A stretch of DNA of 64,000 nucleotides from JAGLOK01 sp963677605. Its GTDB lineage: Bacteria; Bacillota; Clostridia; Christensenellales; UMGS416. Below the pieces are notes generated by a model. That model was not told the origin of the DNA. It made no database searches and saw nothing but the letters and a program-made list of their open reading frames with translations. Below, piece after piece: positions 7,060 through 16,113 of this stretch. Each line of letters starts with the position of its first letter. Within the stretch, counting starts at the first letter, position 1. The position numbers were made by a program, and so were the translations under genes. The stretch lies in assembly GCA_963677605.2 (NCBI GenBank), contig CAXXDX010000001.1, positions 124,001 to 188,000 of the forward strand, given 5' to 3'.

Positions 7060-8241
7060 TTATATGCGGTTGACTCCGGTTTTCACCGCAGCTTCTGAAA
7101 CAGCTTTTGCAACAGCATCCTTAACTCTTTTATCCAGAGCTGACGGAAGAATATATTCAGGATTTAAACCATCTTCTTCTGCAATTTTTGCTATTGCCAT
7201 AGCTGCTGCTATTTTCATCTCTTCATTTATTTTACTTGCCCGCACATCAAGTGCGCCCCTAAAAATACCAGGGAAAGCAAGAACATTGTTAATCTGGTTT
7301 GCAAAATCACTGCGCCCAGTACCCACTACATAAGCACCTGCTTCTTTTGCATCATCAGGGAATATTTCAGGTGTCGGATTGCTCATCGCAAAAACAGCAG
7401 AATTGCTGTTCATCGATTTAACCATTTCTTTTGACACTACTCCCGGAGCGGAAACTCCAACTAGAACGTCAGCTCCTTTTAAAGCCTCAGCAAGATCACC
7501 TTTTATACCTTCAGGGTTTGTAGCTTTCGCAATTTCAGCTTGAGCGGGATTGATTCCGTCCTTGCCAACATAGATAGCGCCTTCTTTATCACACATAGTG
7601 AGGTTTTTAACCCCAGACGACAAAAGGAGCTTTCCGCAGGCAATTCCTGCAGAACCTGTTCCGTTAATTACAACTTTTATGTCTTCAATATTCTTATCAA
7701 CGAGCTTTAAAGCATTAATTACAGCAGCTAACACAACTACCGCAGTACCATGCTGATCATCATGAAAAACAGGAATATCCAATCTTTCGATTAGTCTTTT
7801 TTCTATTTCAAAACATCTTGGTGCAGAAATATCTTCAAGGTTAATCCCGCCGAAAGTAGGAGCTATGTTTACTATAGTCTCAACTATCTCATCAGTATCT
7901 TTTGTGTCTAAAATGATAGGAAATGCATCTACATCTCCAAATTCTTTAAAGAGAACTGCCTTGCCTTCCATTACAGGCATCCCGGCCAGTCCGCCGATAT
8001 CGCCCAATCCCAATACTGCAGTTCCGTCTGTTATAACAGCAACTAGATTCCATTTTCTTGTGTACTTATATGCAAGAGACGGATCTTTTTGGATCTCTTT
8101 GCAGGGTTCCGCAACTCCAGGTGTATAAGCGAGTGAAAGCTGCTCTTTATTCGTAACTTCTACAGTTGATACTACTTCAAGTTTCCCTTTTGCTTTTTCA
8201 TGCATTTCCAAAGCATTTTGTCTTAGTTTGTCTCTATCCAT
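7060..8241 (-). CDS. NAD(P)-dependent malic enzyme, short bacterial type
   Basis: This 393-residue enzyme decarboxylates malate to pyruvate with NAD or NADP. It has the malic-enzyme signatures AYTPGVAEPCKEI (near 38-50), the metal/substrate segment FHDDQHGTA (near 160) and a Rossmann loop VINGTGSAGIA (near 190). The length is that of the short MaeA/YtsJ class without a phosphotransacetylase domain. GGGGAG precedes the ATG. A PucR-type regulator lies just upstream in the same direction, so it may respond to carboxylate supply. Cofactor preference is not decided here. Confidence 0.93.
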   Translation of the reverse strand: MDRDKLRQNALEMHEKAKGKLEVVSTVEVTNKEQLSLAYTPGVAEPCKEIQKDPSLAYKYTRKWNLVAVITDGTAVLGLGDIGGLAGMPVMEGKAVLFKEFGDVDAFPIILDTKDTDEIVETIVNIAPTFGGINLEDISAPRCFEIEKRLIERLDIPVFHDDQHGTAVVVLAAVINALKLVDKNIEDIKVVINGTGSAGIACGKLLLSSGVKNLTMCDKEGAIYVGKDGINPAQAEIAKATNPEGIKGDLAEALKGADVLVGVSAPGVVSKEMVKSMNSNSAVFAMSNPTPEIFPDDAKEAGAYVVGTGRSDFANQINNVLAFPGIFRGALDVRASKINEEMKIAAAMAIAKIAEEDGLNPEYILPSALDKRVKDAVAKAVSEAAVKTGVNRI

Positions 8242-8272
8242 CTACTCCCCTTAGCAGTTTAATAAATCGAAA

Positions 8273-9361
8273 TTACTGAATTACATTCGATGAGCTTAGG
8301 CTCTTGCCAAGCATCAACAACACTTTAAGGAGCACTGCATCTTCAAAATTTCTTAAGTCCAAACCAGTAATCTTCTGGATTTTTTCCAGCCTATAAATTA
8401 GTGTATTTCTATGAATGTACAAATTTCTTGCTGCTTCAGATAAGTTCAATGAGTTCTCAAAGAATTTTTCAACAGTCTTTTGCATTTCATCACTTAAAAG
8501 CTTTTTCATTGTATCAGTATATGACATTTCATAAAACTGCTTTTTAATGTCTCTTGGAATTTGTTTCATAAACCTTTCAAATAAAAGTTTCTGGAATATG
8601 AATACTCTTTTATTTCCGCCTTGAGTACGACCAAGATTTATCGCTTCATTTGCTTCATCAAACGAATCACAAATACTGACTAATCCTGTTTTAAAATTAC
8701 CGACGCCAATATCAGCGTGAACTGATATGTCTGTCTGCAATGTTTCATCTATTGCTGAAACCAATTGCTGGACTGCTTCAAAGTCCGCTTGGTCTTCAAC
8801 CATTTTTACAACTGCAACAGAGTATCTGTTTAGCGCAGTTACAACATCTCCGTTTTTGACACTGAAAAGATTCTTCATTGCAGTATAAACTGTATTCGCC
8901 TCTCCTTCATGTGTTTGTATAACAATAACACACCGTGCAGCTTCAGTATCGATTTTATAATCATTAATAGCTTCCTGTAAATCAAGAGGCTCTATTTTGC
9001 CAAGAAGTGTTCTGCGGAAAACCTGTTCGAGTCCGGGCTTTTTAGGCGCTGAGTTTAATATTTCTTCGCATAAGTTTATTAGAAAGAAAACAGTAGGCTT
9101 TATCTTATCTTCCACAGTGTGAATAATAAGATATAATACACTGTCTCCTACAGCCATTTTGAAATATGATTTATCATCAACCTGTTCATCGGCTATATCC
9201 TCGTTTATAAGTCTTATAACCACTTCATCTGTCTCAAATTCAGATATATCAGATTTACTGGACACAATAACCAGACCTGTTTCATTGGCTATATCAACTC
9301 TTGCGTTTAATCTTATAGCAGCCTCATCCAAATAGTAATTTATTCTTTTATCAAATCGCAT
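8273..9361 (-). CDS. PucR/CdaR-family transcription regulator
   Basis: This 362-residue protein has an N-terminal sensory region (1-120), a central GGDEF-like CdaR domain (about 130-260) and a C-terminal PucR helix-turn-helix (about 295-350; FFENSLNLSEAARNLYIHRNTLIYRLEKI). CdaR-type proteins sense carboxylic or sugar acids and often activate neighbouring catabolic genes; malic enzyme 32 bases downstream is the obvious candidate. A TTG six codons upstream is possible, but GGAG lies five bases before the ATG at 9361. The ligand is unknown. Confidence 0.85.
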   Translation of the reverse strand: MRFDKRINYYLDEAAIRLNARVDIANETGLVIVSSKSDISEFETDEVVIRLINEDIADEQVDDKSYFKMAVGDSVLYLIIHTVEDKIKPTVFFLINLCEEILNSAPKKPGLEQVFRRTLLGKIEPLDLQEAINDYKIDTEAARCVIVIQTHEGEANTVYTAMKNLFSVKNGDVVTALNRYSVAVVKMVEDQADFEAVQQLVSAIDETLQTDISVHADIGVGNFKTGLVSICDSFDEANEAINLGRTQGGNKRVFIFQKLLFERFMKQIPRDIKKQFYEMSYTDTMKKLLSDEMQKTVEKFFENSLNLSEAARNLYIHRNTLIYRLEKIQKITGLDLRNFEDAVLLKVLLMLGKSLSSSNVIQ

Positions 9362-9449
9362 AACGTCTCCTTTAGGCAAAATTGAGTATTTTATTTGATT
9401 GTGCCTTCAGAATGTTTTAAAAGTGTTAACTAATTTAAAACTTTCCATA

Positions 9450-9486
9450 AATAAAGGCGGAATACAGCATCGCCGCATTCCGCCTT
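9450..9486 (-). terminator. Terminator after the ugpC-like gene
   Basis: GGCGGAAT...ATTCCGCC forms a GC-rich stem (9457-9464 with 9477-9484), followed on the minus strand by TTTATTTAT. It separates the ATPase gene from the PucR-type gene. Confidence 0.8.
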
Positions 9487-9503
9487 ATTATATACCATTT
9501 AAA

Positions 9504-10625
9504 TTATTTCATCAATGATACTTCTGTTTCTTTATCAAAGAAGTGAACATAGTTCATGTCGAAAGCAACTTTTACTACATCGCCTGTTTTTGAAGGTGAA
9601 CGGGGTTCAACTCTTGCATTAACGTTTCCTTCTTTATCACCAATCTTAAGATAGAGATAAGTTTCGGAACCCATAAGCTCAATAACTTCAACTTTAGCTT
9701 CAATGATTGAATCTTTATGTTTTTTAAGAAGATCAGCTTCGTCATGAATGTTTTCAGGACGGATACCCATGTATACTTCTTTTCCAATATAAGAATCATC
9801 TTTAAGTACTTTTGCTCTTTCAGCAGGAACTTTAAGCTTTGTTCCTTCAACTATTGCATAAAGATCGCTGCCTTCTTTTTCAAGTTTTACGCTTTCAAAG
9901 AAGTTCATTGGAGGAGTTCCGATGAATCCGCCAACGAATACGTTGTTTGGCCAGTCATAAAGGTTCTGCGGTGAATCAATCTGTTGGATATATCCATCAC
10001 GCATAACAACGATACGAGTACCCATTGTCATAGCTTCTGTTTGGTCATGAGTAACGTATATGAAAGTTGTAGCTAACTTCTGGTGAAGTTTAGTGATTTC
10101 TGTACGCATCTGAACACGAAGTTTTGCGTCCAAGTTTGAAAGTGGTTCGTCCATAAGGAATACTTTTGGTTCACGAACAATAGCACGTCCTAAAGCAACA
10201 CGCTGGCGCTGTCCGCCTGAAAGAGCTTTAGGTTTACGCTCAAGGAGAGGTGTGATGCCAAGGATGCCAGCTGCTTCCTGTACACGCTGATTAATTTCAG
10301 CTTTAGGCATTTTGCGAAGCTTAAGGCCGAATGCCATATTATCATAAACGGTCATATGCGGATAAAGTGCATAGCTCTGGAAAACCATTGCGATGTCACG
10401 ATCCTTAGGTGCTACATCGTTCATCAGTTTGTCTCCGATGTATACTTCACCGTCGGATATCTCTTCAAGACCGGCTACCATACGAAGTGTTGTTGTTTTG
10501 CCGCAACCGGAAGGTCCAACTAAAACGATAAATTCCTTGTCATCGATATCAAGGTTAAAGTCACTAACAGCCTGAACGCCGCCGTCATAAATCTTGTACA
10601 CCGATTTTAATGAAACTGTTGCCAT
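9504..10625 (-). CDS. ugpC: UgpC/MsmX-type sugar ABC transporter ATPase (orphan)
   Basis: This 373-residue ATPase has Walker A GPSGCGKTT (near 38-46), Q-loop, signature LSGGQRQRVALGRA (near 135), Walker B VFLMDEP and H-loop VTHDQ, followed by a C-terminal OB/TOBE region (about 240-370). This is the CUT1 sugar-importer class. No permease or binding-protein gene is adjacent. In Firmicutes such lone ATPases (MsmX in Bacillus) energise several sugar importers, which is the likely role here. It is monocistronic, with its own promoter and terminator. Confidence 0.93.
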   Translation of the reverse strand: MATVSLKSVYKIYDGGVQAVSDFNLDIDDKEFIVLVGPSGCGKTTTLRMVAGLEEISDGEVYIGDKLMNDVAPKDRDIAMVFQSYALYPHMTVYDNMAFGLKLRKMPKAEINQRVQEAAGILGITPLLERKPKALSGGQRQRVALGRAIVREPKVFLMDEPLSNLDAKLRVQMRTEITKLHQKLATTFIYVTHDQTEAMTMGTRIVVMRDGYIQQIDSPQNLYDWPNNVFVGGFIGTPPMNFFESVKLEKEGSDLYAIVEGTKLKVPAERAKVLKDDSYIGKEVYMGIRPENIHDEADLLKKHKDSIIEAKVEVIELMGSETYLYLKIGDKEGNVNARVEPRSPSKTGDVVKVAFDMNYVHFFDKETEVSLMK

Positions 10626-10697
10626 AAAATTCCTCCTAAAATTGTTTTACACAAAAATTACTTTCTCAAGTTTCTACTTTTACAATTATATATTGAT

Positions 10698-10739
10698 TTT
10701 ATAATAAATGATATAGTCACGGCAACCAAAATATTTTGG
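10698..10739 (-). promoter_or_regulatory. ugpC-like gene promoter with upstream 14-bp palindrome
   Basis: On the minus strand, TTGCCG (10720-10725) and TATAAA (10698-10703) are separated by 16 bases. Touching the -35 box upstream is the perfect palindrome CCAAAATATTTTGG (10726-10739), in the position of an activator site. The factor is unknown, and it does not match a CcpA cre site. Confidence 0.55.
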
Positions 10740-10894
10740 CCTAATTTTGTCATAATATCTAAAGGTAATATCTCTCAAGACGAAATATATACTATTTTTT
10801 TACGAATGTATTAAGAACTGTTAAATTAAATATTTCTTCTATTGCCTAACAATTCCATTTATGTCATCCCATCAATTAACAGCTTTTATACACG

Positions 10895-11806
10895 CTAAAA
10901 CAAAGTTACTTGGTTTCTTCCATTTGTTTTACTTTTATACATAGCTTCGTCAACTCGTTTTAAAGCCGTTTCAAGAGTATCTTCCTCATTAAACATGGTT
11001 AAACCGACAGAAATAGTAACACTAAGTGTCCCGTCGTTATAATTTGTAACCGAATGTTCTACCAAAGATCGAATTTTCTCGCATGCCTTCATTGCCTCTT
11101 TTTCATCTATTCCCGTTAAAACGGCAATAAATTCTTCGCCTCCCCATCTTCCTACCAGATCGTTTTTTCGCAAAGCCATTCCAAGAGTTTTTGACACATT
11201 CTTCAGCACTTCATCTCCAGTATCATGCCCATATGTGTCATTTACTCTTTTAAAATTATCAATATCTATCATAATAAGTGCAAATGGAATGCTGAGATTT
11301 TTATATTCTTTTAACCTGTTTTCCAAGAAAGAATTAATATATCTGCGATTAGGAAGTTCTGTCAGTTCATCAAACAGAACAAAACTCTTGAGCCTGGTAA
11401 TCTCACTGTTTGATTCAGCTAAATGGCTATCATCCATAAACACTTCTATACCGCCTACTATCTTTCCATCATTATATAGCGGCATAACTTTTACTGCAAT
11501 GTGTACTCTGTGGCCGTTTTTATGCTTTAAATAAAACCCGCCTTCTCTAACTTGTCCGTCGCTAATTGTTTTTTGTAAAGGGCACCCTTTTTTGCACATC
11601 AATACACCATTGCCGTCAACATGGTTTAATACATTATCATAACAATGATAGTTTATTACTTCATCCGAGCTGTAGCCAGTAATCCTCTCAGCACTTTTAT
11701 TCCATATTGTTATCTGACGTTCTTTATCTACGAAATAAACACCTTCATACATATTATCAAGCATCTGCCTGAACATACCAGCTTCTTCTTTGACCTTTAT
11801 ATCCAT
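10895..11806 (-). CDS. PAS-GGDEF diguanylate cyclase
   Basis: This 303-residue soluble protein has a PAS domain (about 10-128) and a GGDEF domain (about 140-302). The active-site motif is GGEEF (222-226) with an intact inhibitory site RKND five residues before it, so it should be an active, product-inhibited diguanylate cyclase making c-di-GMP. The PAS domain has cysteines at 55, 71 and 75 (C-x15-C-x3-CP), a pattern compatible with metal, Fe-S or redox sensing. No membrane segment is present. It appears monocistronic. Confidence 0.92.
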   Translation of the reverse strand: MDIKVKEEAGMFRQMLDNMYEGVYFVDKERQITIWNKSAERITGYSSDEVINYHCYDNVLNHVDGNGVLMCKKGCPLQKTISDGQVREGGFYLKHKNGHRVHIAVKVMPLYNDGKIVGGIEVFMDDSHLAESNSEITRLKSFVLFDELTELPNRRYINSFLENRLKEYKNLSIPFALIMIDIDNFKRVNDTYGHDTGDEVLKNVSKTLGMALRKNDLVGRWGGEEFIAVLTGIDEKEAMKACEKIRSLVEHSVTNYNDGTLSVTISVGLTMFNEEDTLETALKRVDEAMYKSKTNGRNQVTLF

Positions 11807-11848
11807 AATATGCTCCCTATTTAACCCATATATAAAATTATATATTTT

Positions 11849-13552
11849 TCACTGAATTATCTCAATAGCTCTGTTGTCTTTTTCTTTTTTGTAATCCAAT
11901 AAAAACACCTTTTTTTCTTTATTCCAAAATACCATATGGCACATTCTCGATATCTGAGATGGAGAGATATCTATATAATCCGGTAAGTAATGATTTATAT
12001 TGTCTTGATTGTTGTAGAATCCTTTTGTATAAATTTTCTCTTTTTCATCAGCTGTTTTTTTAATACAATCCGGATATCTTCTTGGCTTTTCCATAAGCGC
12101 CCAGTCAAGCGATATAACATCTTTTAAAGTCATTAAATCAAAATCCGTCAAAGATTCAAGGAATCTGTATAATAAATCAAACTGTTTGGCTATGCTTTGA
12201 TTGGACTTAAAGAACCTTCTTTCATGTGCAAATTCAGAAAACCTTTCAAAAAAGTCAAAAGGGCTTGGAAACCATTTTAGTGCTAATGGCAGAGTATTGG
12301 TATACAACTCAGAGTTTTTATATCTGTCTACGATATTTTCAACTCTTTCCAGCTTAAGCAGTTCAAGATATGAAATATTACTCGTTTCAAGAACTTTATA
12401 CGGGGCATACTCAGAAAACTGGATTTTATATATGTCTGCTTTTTCTTTAAGCCCAGAGCCTTTCAAAACTTTAAGAAATCCTAAATGAATCTTATCAGCC
12501 CCCGTATTATACACATCATTAAATGAGCTTTTAAAACTTTCATAATTTTCATGAGGCAAACCTGCAATAAGGTCTGCATAAACTATAATATTTTTTAACG
12601 AAGCCATCTTTTTTAGATTATCTAATAATACCTCGCTGTCCAAACTTCTGGATATAGCTTTTAGTGTATTTTTATTTGTTGACTGTACACCTGCTTCAAA
12701 CTGAAAAAGCCCTTTAGGAGCTTTCTCCAATATTTCCAGAAACTCATCGTCAAATAATGATGCAGTAATTTCAAAATGAAAATTCGTTGAAGATTCAAGA
12801 TATTTTTTCTTTAACTTAATTAATATGTTTAAAATTTCTTTTGCTCTTTCAAGCGGAAAATTGAATGTCCTGTCTACAAGCTTAACCTGTTTTACATCGC
12901 TTTTTAAAAAATACTCAAATGCAGTCTCTACTTTTTCAATACTTAGATACATAAGTTCGCCAAGGTTTCCCGACATGCAATAAGCGCATCTCATAGGACA
13001 TCCTCTGCTTGTCTCAAAATAAATAATTCGGTTTTGAAATTCAGATAAATCCTTATAAAAAAAAGGAAGACTGTTTAAATCAAAAGTCTCTGTTTGCATG
13101 GAATTGTCGTATATCCCATCTTCTTTTCTTACAGCGATACCTTTAATATCGGAAAAATCAATATCCTTTTCAAATCGGTCTATCCACTTCGAAAAAGTTA
13201 TTTCACCCTCACCTTTTATAATCATATCAATAAAATGATATTTTTCTAAAAAGTCTTTGCATTCAAAACTTACCTCAGGGCCTCCCATAAAAACAGTACA
13301 TTCCGGCAAAACTTTCTTTAAGCTTGAAGCTATTTTTAACACGTTTTCTATGTTCCAGATGTAACACGAGAATCCAACAGCATCAGGAGAATGAGCAACT
13401 ATCTCTTCAAGCACATCATCTATATTGTCATTTATTGTCCGTTCGACAATAGCAATATCATGTACGTTTCCTACATATGCTTTAAGACATCTCACGGCTA
13501 AATTTGTATGAATATATTTTGCATTTAATGCTGTAAGTATAATTTTTTTCAT
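11849..13552 (-). CDS. B12-binding-domain radical SAM protein, DUF4080 type
   Basis: This 567-residue protein has an N-terminal cobalamin-binding-like Rossmann domain (about 1-130), a radical SAM core with CxxxCxxC cysteines at 185, 189 and 192 (SRGCPMRCAYC), and a C-terminal region resembling DUF4080. Proteins of this class are of unknown substrate; the architecture suggests radical methylation or related chemistry. Its ATG overlaps the hflX stop by one base, so the two are coupled. No metabolic partner is visible that would reveal the substrate. Confidence 0.85.
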   Translation of the reverse strand: MKKIILTALNAKYIHTNLAVRCLKAYVGNVHDIAIVERTINDNIDDVLEEIVAHSPDAVGFSCYIWNIENVLKIASSLKKVLPECTVFMGGPEVSFECKDFLEKYHFIDMIIKGEGEITFSKWIDRFEKDIDFSDIKGIAVRKEDGIYDNSMQTETFDLNSLPFFYKDLSEFQNRIIYFETSRGCPMRCAYCMSGNLGELMYLSIEKVETAFEYFLKSDVKQVKLVDRTFNFPLERAKEILNILIKLKKKYLESSTNFHFEITASLFDDEFLEILEKAPKGLFQFEAGVQSTNKNTLKAISRSLDSEVLLDNLKKMASLKNIIVYADLIAGLPHENYESFKSSFNDVYNTGADKIHLGFLKVLKGSGLKEKADIYKIQFSEYAPYKVLETSNISYLELLKLERVENIVDRYKNSELYTNTLPLALKWFPSPFDFFERFSEFAHERRFFKSNQSIAKQFDLLYRFLESLTDFDLMTLKDVISLDWALMEKPRRYPDCIKKTADEKEKIYTKGFYNNQDNINHYLPDYIDISPSQISRMCHMVFWNKEKKVFLLDYKKEKDNRAIEIIQ

Positions 13553-15390
13553 TAGCTCTTGTGCTTATCCTTAAGCTCTTTATGCACTTGTTTTGCCAGA
13601 TGATTTGGAACAATTGCATTTATCCTCGTTCCGCCCTCAACATATTCCTGCTTGATAATTTTCGAAGCACCATCAAATAACTTTGAAGAAAGCGCTCCAT
13701 ACTCATACGGTATCACAACATCAATTTCTTCTTCACCTTCGTTTAAAAGCTCTTCGACAGCCGAAAGAAGTTCATGTATTCCTTCACCCTTAATTGCTGA
13801 TATTCTGACCGTATTTTCATTCTGCAAAAATAATATCTGGTCATCCGATGCAATATCGCTTTTATTTAACGCTATTACGGTCGGCTTCTCTCCGGCTCCA
13901 AGTGATGCGAGCACTTCATTTACTACTTTATAGTGCATCATCATCTGTTCGCTCGAGGCATCAAGAACATGGATTAGCACGTCCGCATAAGCCGCTTCCT
14001 CCAAAGTTGAGCGGAATGCATCTACTAAGTCATGCGGCAGTTTGTTTATAAAACCAACCGTATCAACTGCCAGTACAGATCTTCCTTCAGGAAGGTCAAA
14101 TCTGCGCGTAACCGGATCCAGCGTTGCAAAGAGCTTATCTTCCGCCATCACATCAGACTGTGTCAGAAGGTTTAACAGGGTGCTCTTTCCGGCATTTGTA
14201 TACCCTACAAGCGCAATCACTGGAATATCTGTTTTATCCCTTCGCACGCGATTGATGTCGCGAGTCTTGCGAAGCTTTTTAACCTGCTGCTCAAGGTCAT
14301 GAACGCGTCTGTTAATTCTGCGTCTGTCTGTTTCAAGTTTGCTTTCACCGGGGCCTCTTGTGCCAATTCCACCTGCAAGACGCGACATTGATTCGCCAGA
14401 GCCTGCAAGTCTTGGCAGCATATATTTATACTGCGCCAATTCTACCTGAAGTTTTCCTTCGTGAGTCGTTGCTCTTCCTGCAAATATGTCCAGTATCAGA
14501 GTAGTACGGTCAATAACCTTACAGCCTAGCTGCCTTTCCAGGTTTTTTATCTGAGCACCTGAAAGTTCATCATCAAATATAATAAGGTTTGCATCCATCT
14601 CCTGCGCCATAAGCGACAGACTGGCTACCTTTCCCTTTCCTATATATGTTGCGCTGTCCGGTTTGTTTGAAGAGCCTAATTCACTTTTCAGTATTTCAGC
14701 CCCTGCTGTATCCGCCAGCCGTGCAAGTTCTTCAAGAGATTCCTGTCCAGATCCGTCAAGATTTAGTGCTACAAGGATAGCTCTTTCGCCAACCTTGGCA
14801 ACCGACTCCAAAACATGTGCCTGTTTTGTTATAATCTCATCATTGCGAGCAATTTCATAAAGAATATAATCATGCGGTATCTGGTCAACCCGCCATGGGC
14901 CATGCTCATGATAATCGTAGTCACCATCTTCCAAGAGATTGGTAAGAAGTGTCGCGCTTATTCCCGTGGGCTTCCCTCCGCTTTCTACACCAATAACCAC
15001 CATTGCGTCAAAAGTCATACGCTTTAGTGTCTTTACATCTATAGTTGAAAGACGCACCGAACCACCCGGGTGTGTATGGACACATCTGATACCTGTTAAT
15101 CTTCTTTTGCCTCGGCGTACGCGGATATCAGGAAGTCCCACTCTATCGTGAGAGCCAATAGAGACGTCCATAACCATTCCGTCACGAGCGATATATATAG
15201 ATACTTCCCTATTAATTTTATCTGTAAAATATGATAGTGCTTCAATAATTTCAGATGATACAAGCTCATGACGAAGCGTTTCCATATCCGCATCATAAAG
15301 TTTAGCCATTTCATCCAGCATAGAGCGCCTTACACCCTGTGTATTGCCATGCACTATTCCGTATTCCAGTGTTGTTTCCGTTCTTTGCAT
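13552..15390 (-). CDS. hflX: GTPase HflX with N-terminal JAMM/MPN-like domain
   Basis: This 612-residue protein has HflX from about residue 195 onward: N-terminal GTP-binding-associated domain, G1 GYTNAGKST, G3 DTVGF and G4 NKSD. HflX binds ribosomes and splits stalled or stressed 70S particles. Canonical HflX is about 420 residues; here about 190 extra residues precede it. That extension carries H105-T-H107-x7-S115-x2-D118 with a glutamate at 62 after a helix, the full JAMM (JAB/MPN+) metalloprotease signature. The start ATG follows AAGGAA, and the next gene overlaps by one base. The HflX call is firm; the JAMM call is motif-based inference. Confidence 0.92.
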   Translation of the reverse strand: MQRTETTLEYGIVHGNTQGVRRSMLDEMAKLYDADMETLRHELVSSEIIEALSYFTDKINREVSIYIARDGMVMDVSIGSHDRVGLPDIRVRRGKRRLTGIRCVHTHPGGSVRLSTIDVKTLKRMTFDAMVVIGVESGGKPTGISATLLTNLLEDGDYDYHEHGPWRVDQIPHDYILYEIARNDEIITKQAHVLESVAKVGERAILVALNLDGSGQESLEELARLADTAGAEILKSELGSSNKPDSATYIGKGKVASLSLMAQEMDANLIIFDDELSGAQIKNLERQLGCKVIDRTTLILDIFAGRATTHEGKLQVELAQYKYMLPRLAGSGESMSRLAGGIGTRGPGESKLETDRRRINRRVHDLEQQVKKLRKTRDINRVRRDKTDIPVIALVGYTNAGKSTLLNLLTQSDVMAEDKLFATLDPVTRRFDLPEGRSVLAVDTVGFINKLPHDLVDAFRSTLEEAAYADVLIHVLDASSEQMMMHYKVVNEVLASLGAGEKPTVIALNKSDIASDDQILFLQNENTVRISAIKGEGIHELLSAVEELLNEGEEEIDVVIPYEYGALSSKLFDGASKIIKQEYVEGGTRINAIVPNHLAKQVHKELKDKHKS

Positions 15391-15555
15391 ATATTCCTTC
15401 TTATTTCCTAACTTTATTATACTATTGAATTACCCATTTGAAAGTATTCTTGAGAATACTTTTTTGTTTCCGTTCTTTGCATATATTCCTTCTTATTTCT
15501 TAGCTTCTTTATACTATTGAACTATTCATTTGAAAGTATTCTTGAGAATACTTTT
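15372..15555. repeat. Tandem duplication (92-bp period) of the hflX promoter and start
   Basis: Two near-identical units, 15372-15463 and 15464-15555, each contain (minus strand) a hairpin AGTATTC-N4-GAATACT, a TATAAT or TATAAA box, AAGAAGGAATAT and the first codons of hflX. The units differ at only several positions, so the duplication is fairly recent. Confidence 0.88.
15417..15482 (-). CDS. 21-codon upstream ORF from the duplicated hflX start
   Basis: In the upstream repeat copy the same ribosome site and ATG start a reading frame whose first six residues equal those of HflX (MQRTET). It then runs through the hairpin sequence and stops with TAA after 21 codons, 26 bases before the real hflX ATG. 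It lies downstream of its own TATAAA box, so transcripts from the distal promoter would carry it. Whether it is translated or regulatory is unknown; it may be only a by-product of the duplication. Confidence 0.45.
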   Translation of the reverse strand: MQRTETKKYSQEYFQMGNSIV

Positions 15556-15598
15556 TTCAGTTCTTAGCATAATCTCATGATTATTTTAGTGTTAAATA

Positions 15599-16000
15599 TT
15601 ACTGCTGATTATCAGACTCATTACTGTCAGATTTTATCATAGCATTAAACTCTTCCATTTTCCTAAACATATTTTTCAATGCAAATATCATAAAAACAAC
15701 AAGTACCGCCGCAATAACAACCAACACCAAAGCATTTCCGATTTCTACATTAAACGCAAACACTCCCTGGGTTACAGCAGCCATAACAGCTATGTGAGCT
15801 GAAAATATAACTTTCATTAAATTCTTTAATTCTTCATTACTTTTATTTAACAGCATAAACAAAAATAAGGCAAGTGTGATGATTGGTGCTATCATAAATA
15901 GTGCATTAAATCCGTCTGTCATTGCGAATATGGCAAGACCTATACACGTGAATATTAAAATAATATTCATAATGATATATATAATTTTAGCTGCTTTCAT
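15599..16000 (-). CDS. Four-helix membrane protein of unknown function
   Basis: This 133-residue protein has four hydrophobic segments (about 5-27, 31-50, 60-82 and 86-110) and a charged C-terminal tail rich in E, N, D and S. GAGGATGAGAA precedes the ATG. No family was recognised. It lies between hflX and the EF-G paralogue and is separated from the latter by a terminator, so it is probably transcribed alone. Confidence 0.7.
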   Translation of the reverse strand: MKAAKIIYIIMNIILIFTCIGLAIFAMTDGFNALFMIAPIITLALFLFMLLNKSNEELKNLMKVIFSAHIAVMAAVTQGVFAFNVEIGNALVLVVIAAVLVVFMIFALKNMFRKMEEFNAMIKSDSNESDNQQ

Positions 16001-16011
16001 TTCTCATCCTT

Positions 16012-16041
16012 TAAAAAAACTCGGCTTATCGCCGAGTTTTA
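16012..16041 (-). terminator. Terminator after the EF-G paralogue
   Basis: A 7-bp stem ACTCGGC/GCCGAGT (16019-16025 with 16031-16037) is followed on the minus strand by seven T residues. The T-rich flank on the other side could also terminate in the opposite direction. Confidence 0.8.
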
Positions 16042-16113
16042 TTGTAATTAATATTTATGATATTGTCCAGATTTCTATTAATAAGATGTTTTAATCTTAA
16101 TAACTTTACGAGT

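Noticed and set aside
15372..15555. CRISPR-like repeat array near hflX
   Set aside because: There are only two copies, with no unique spacers; it is a simple tandem duplication of a promoter region.
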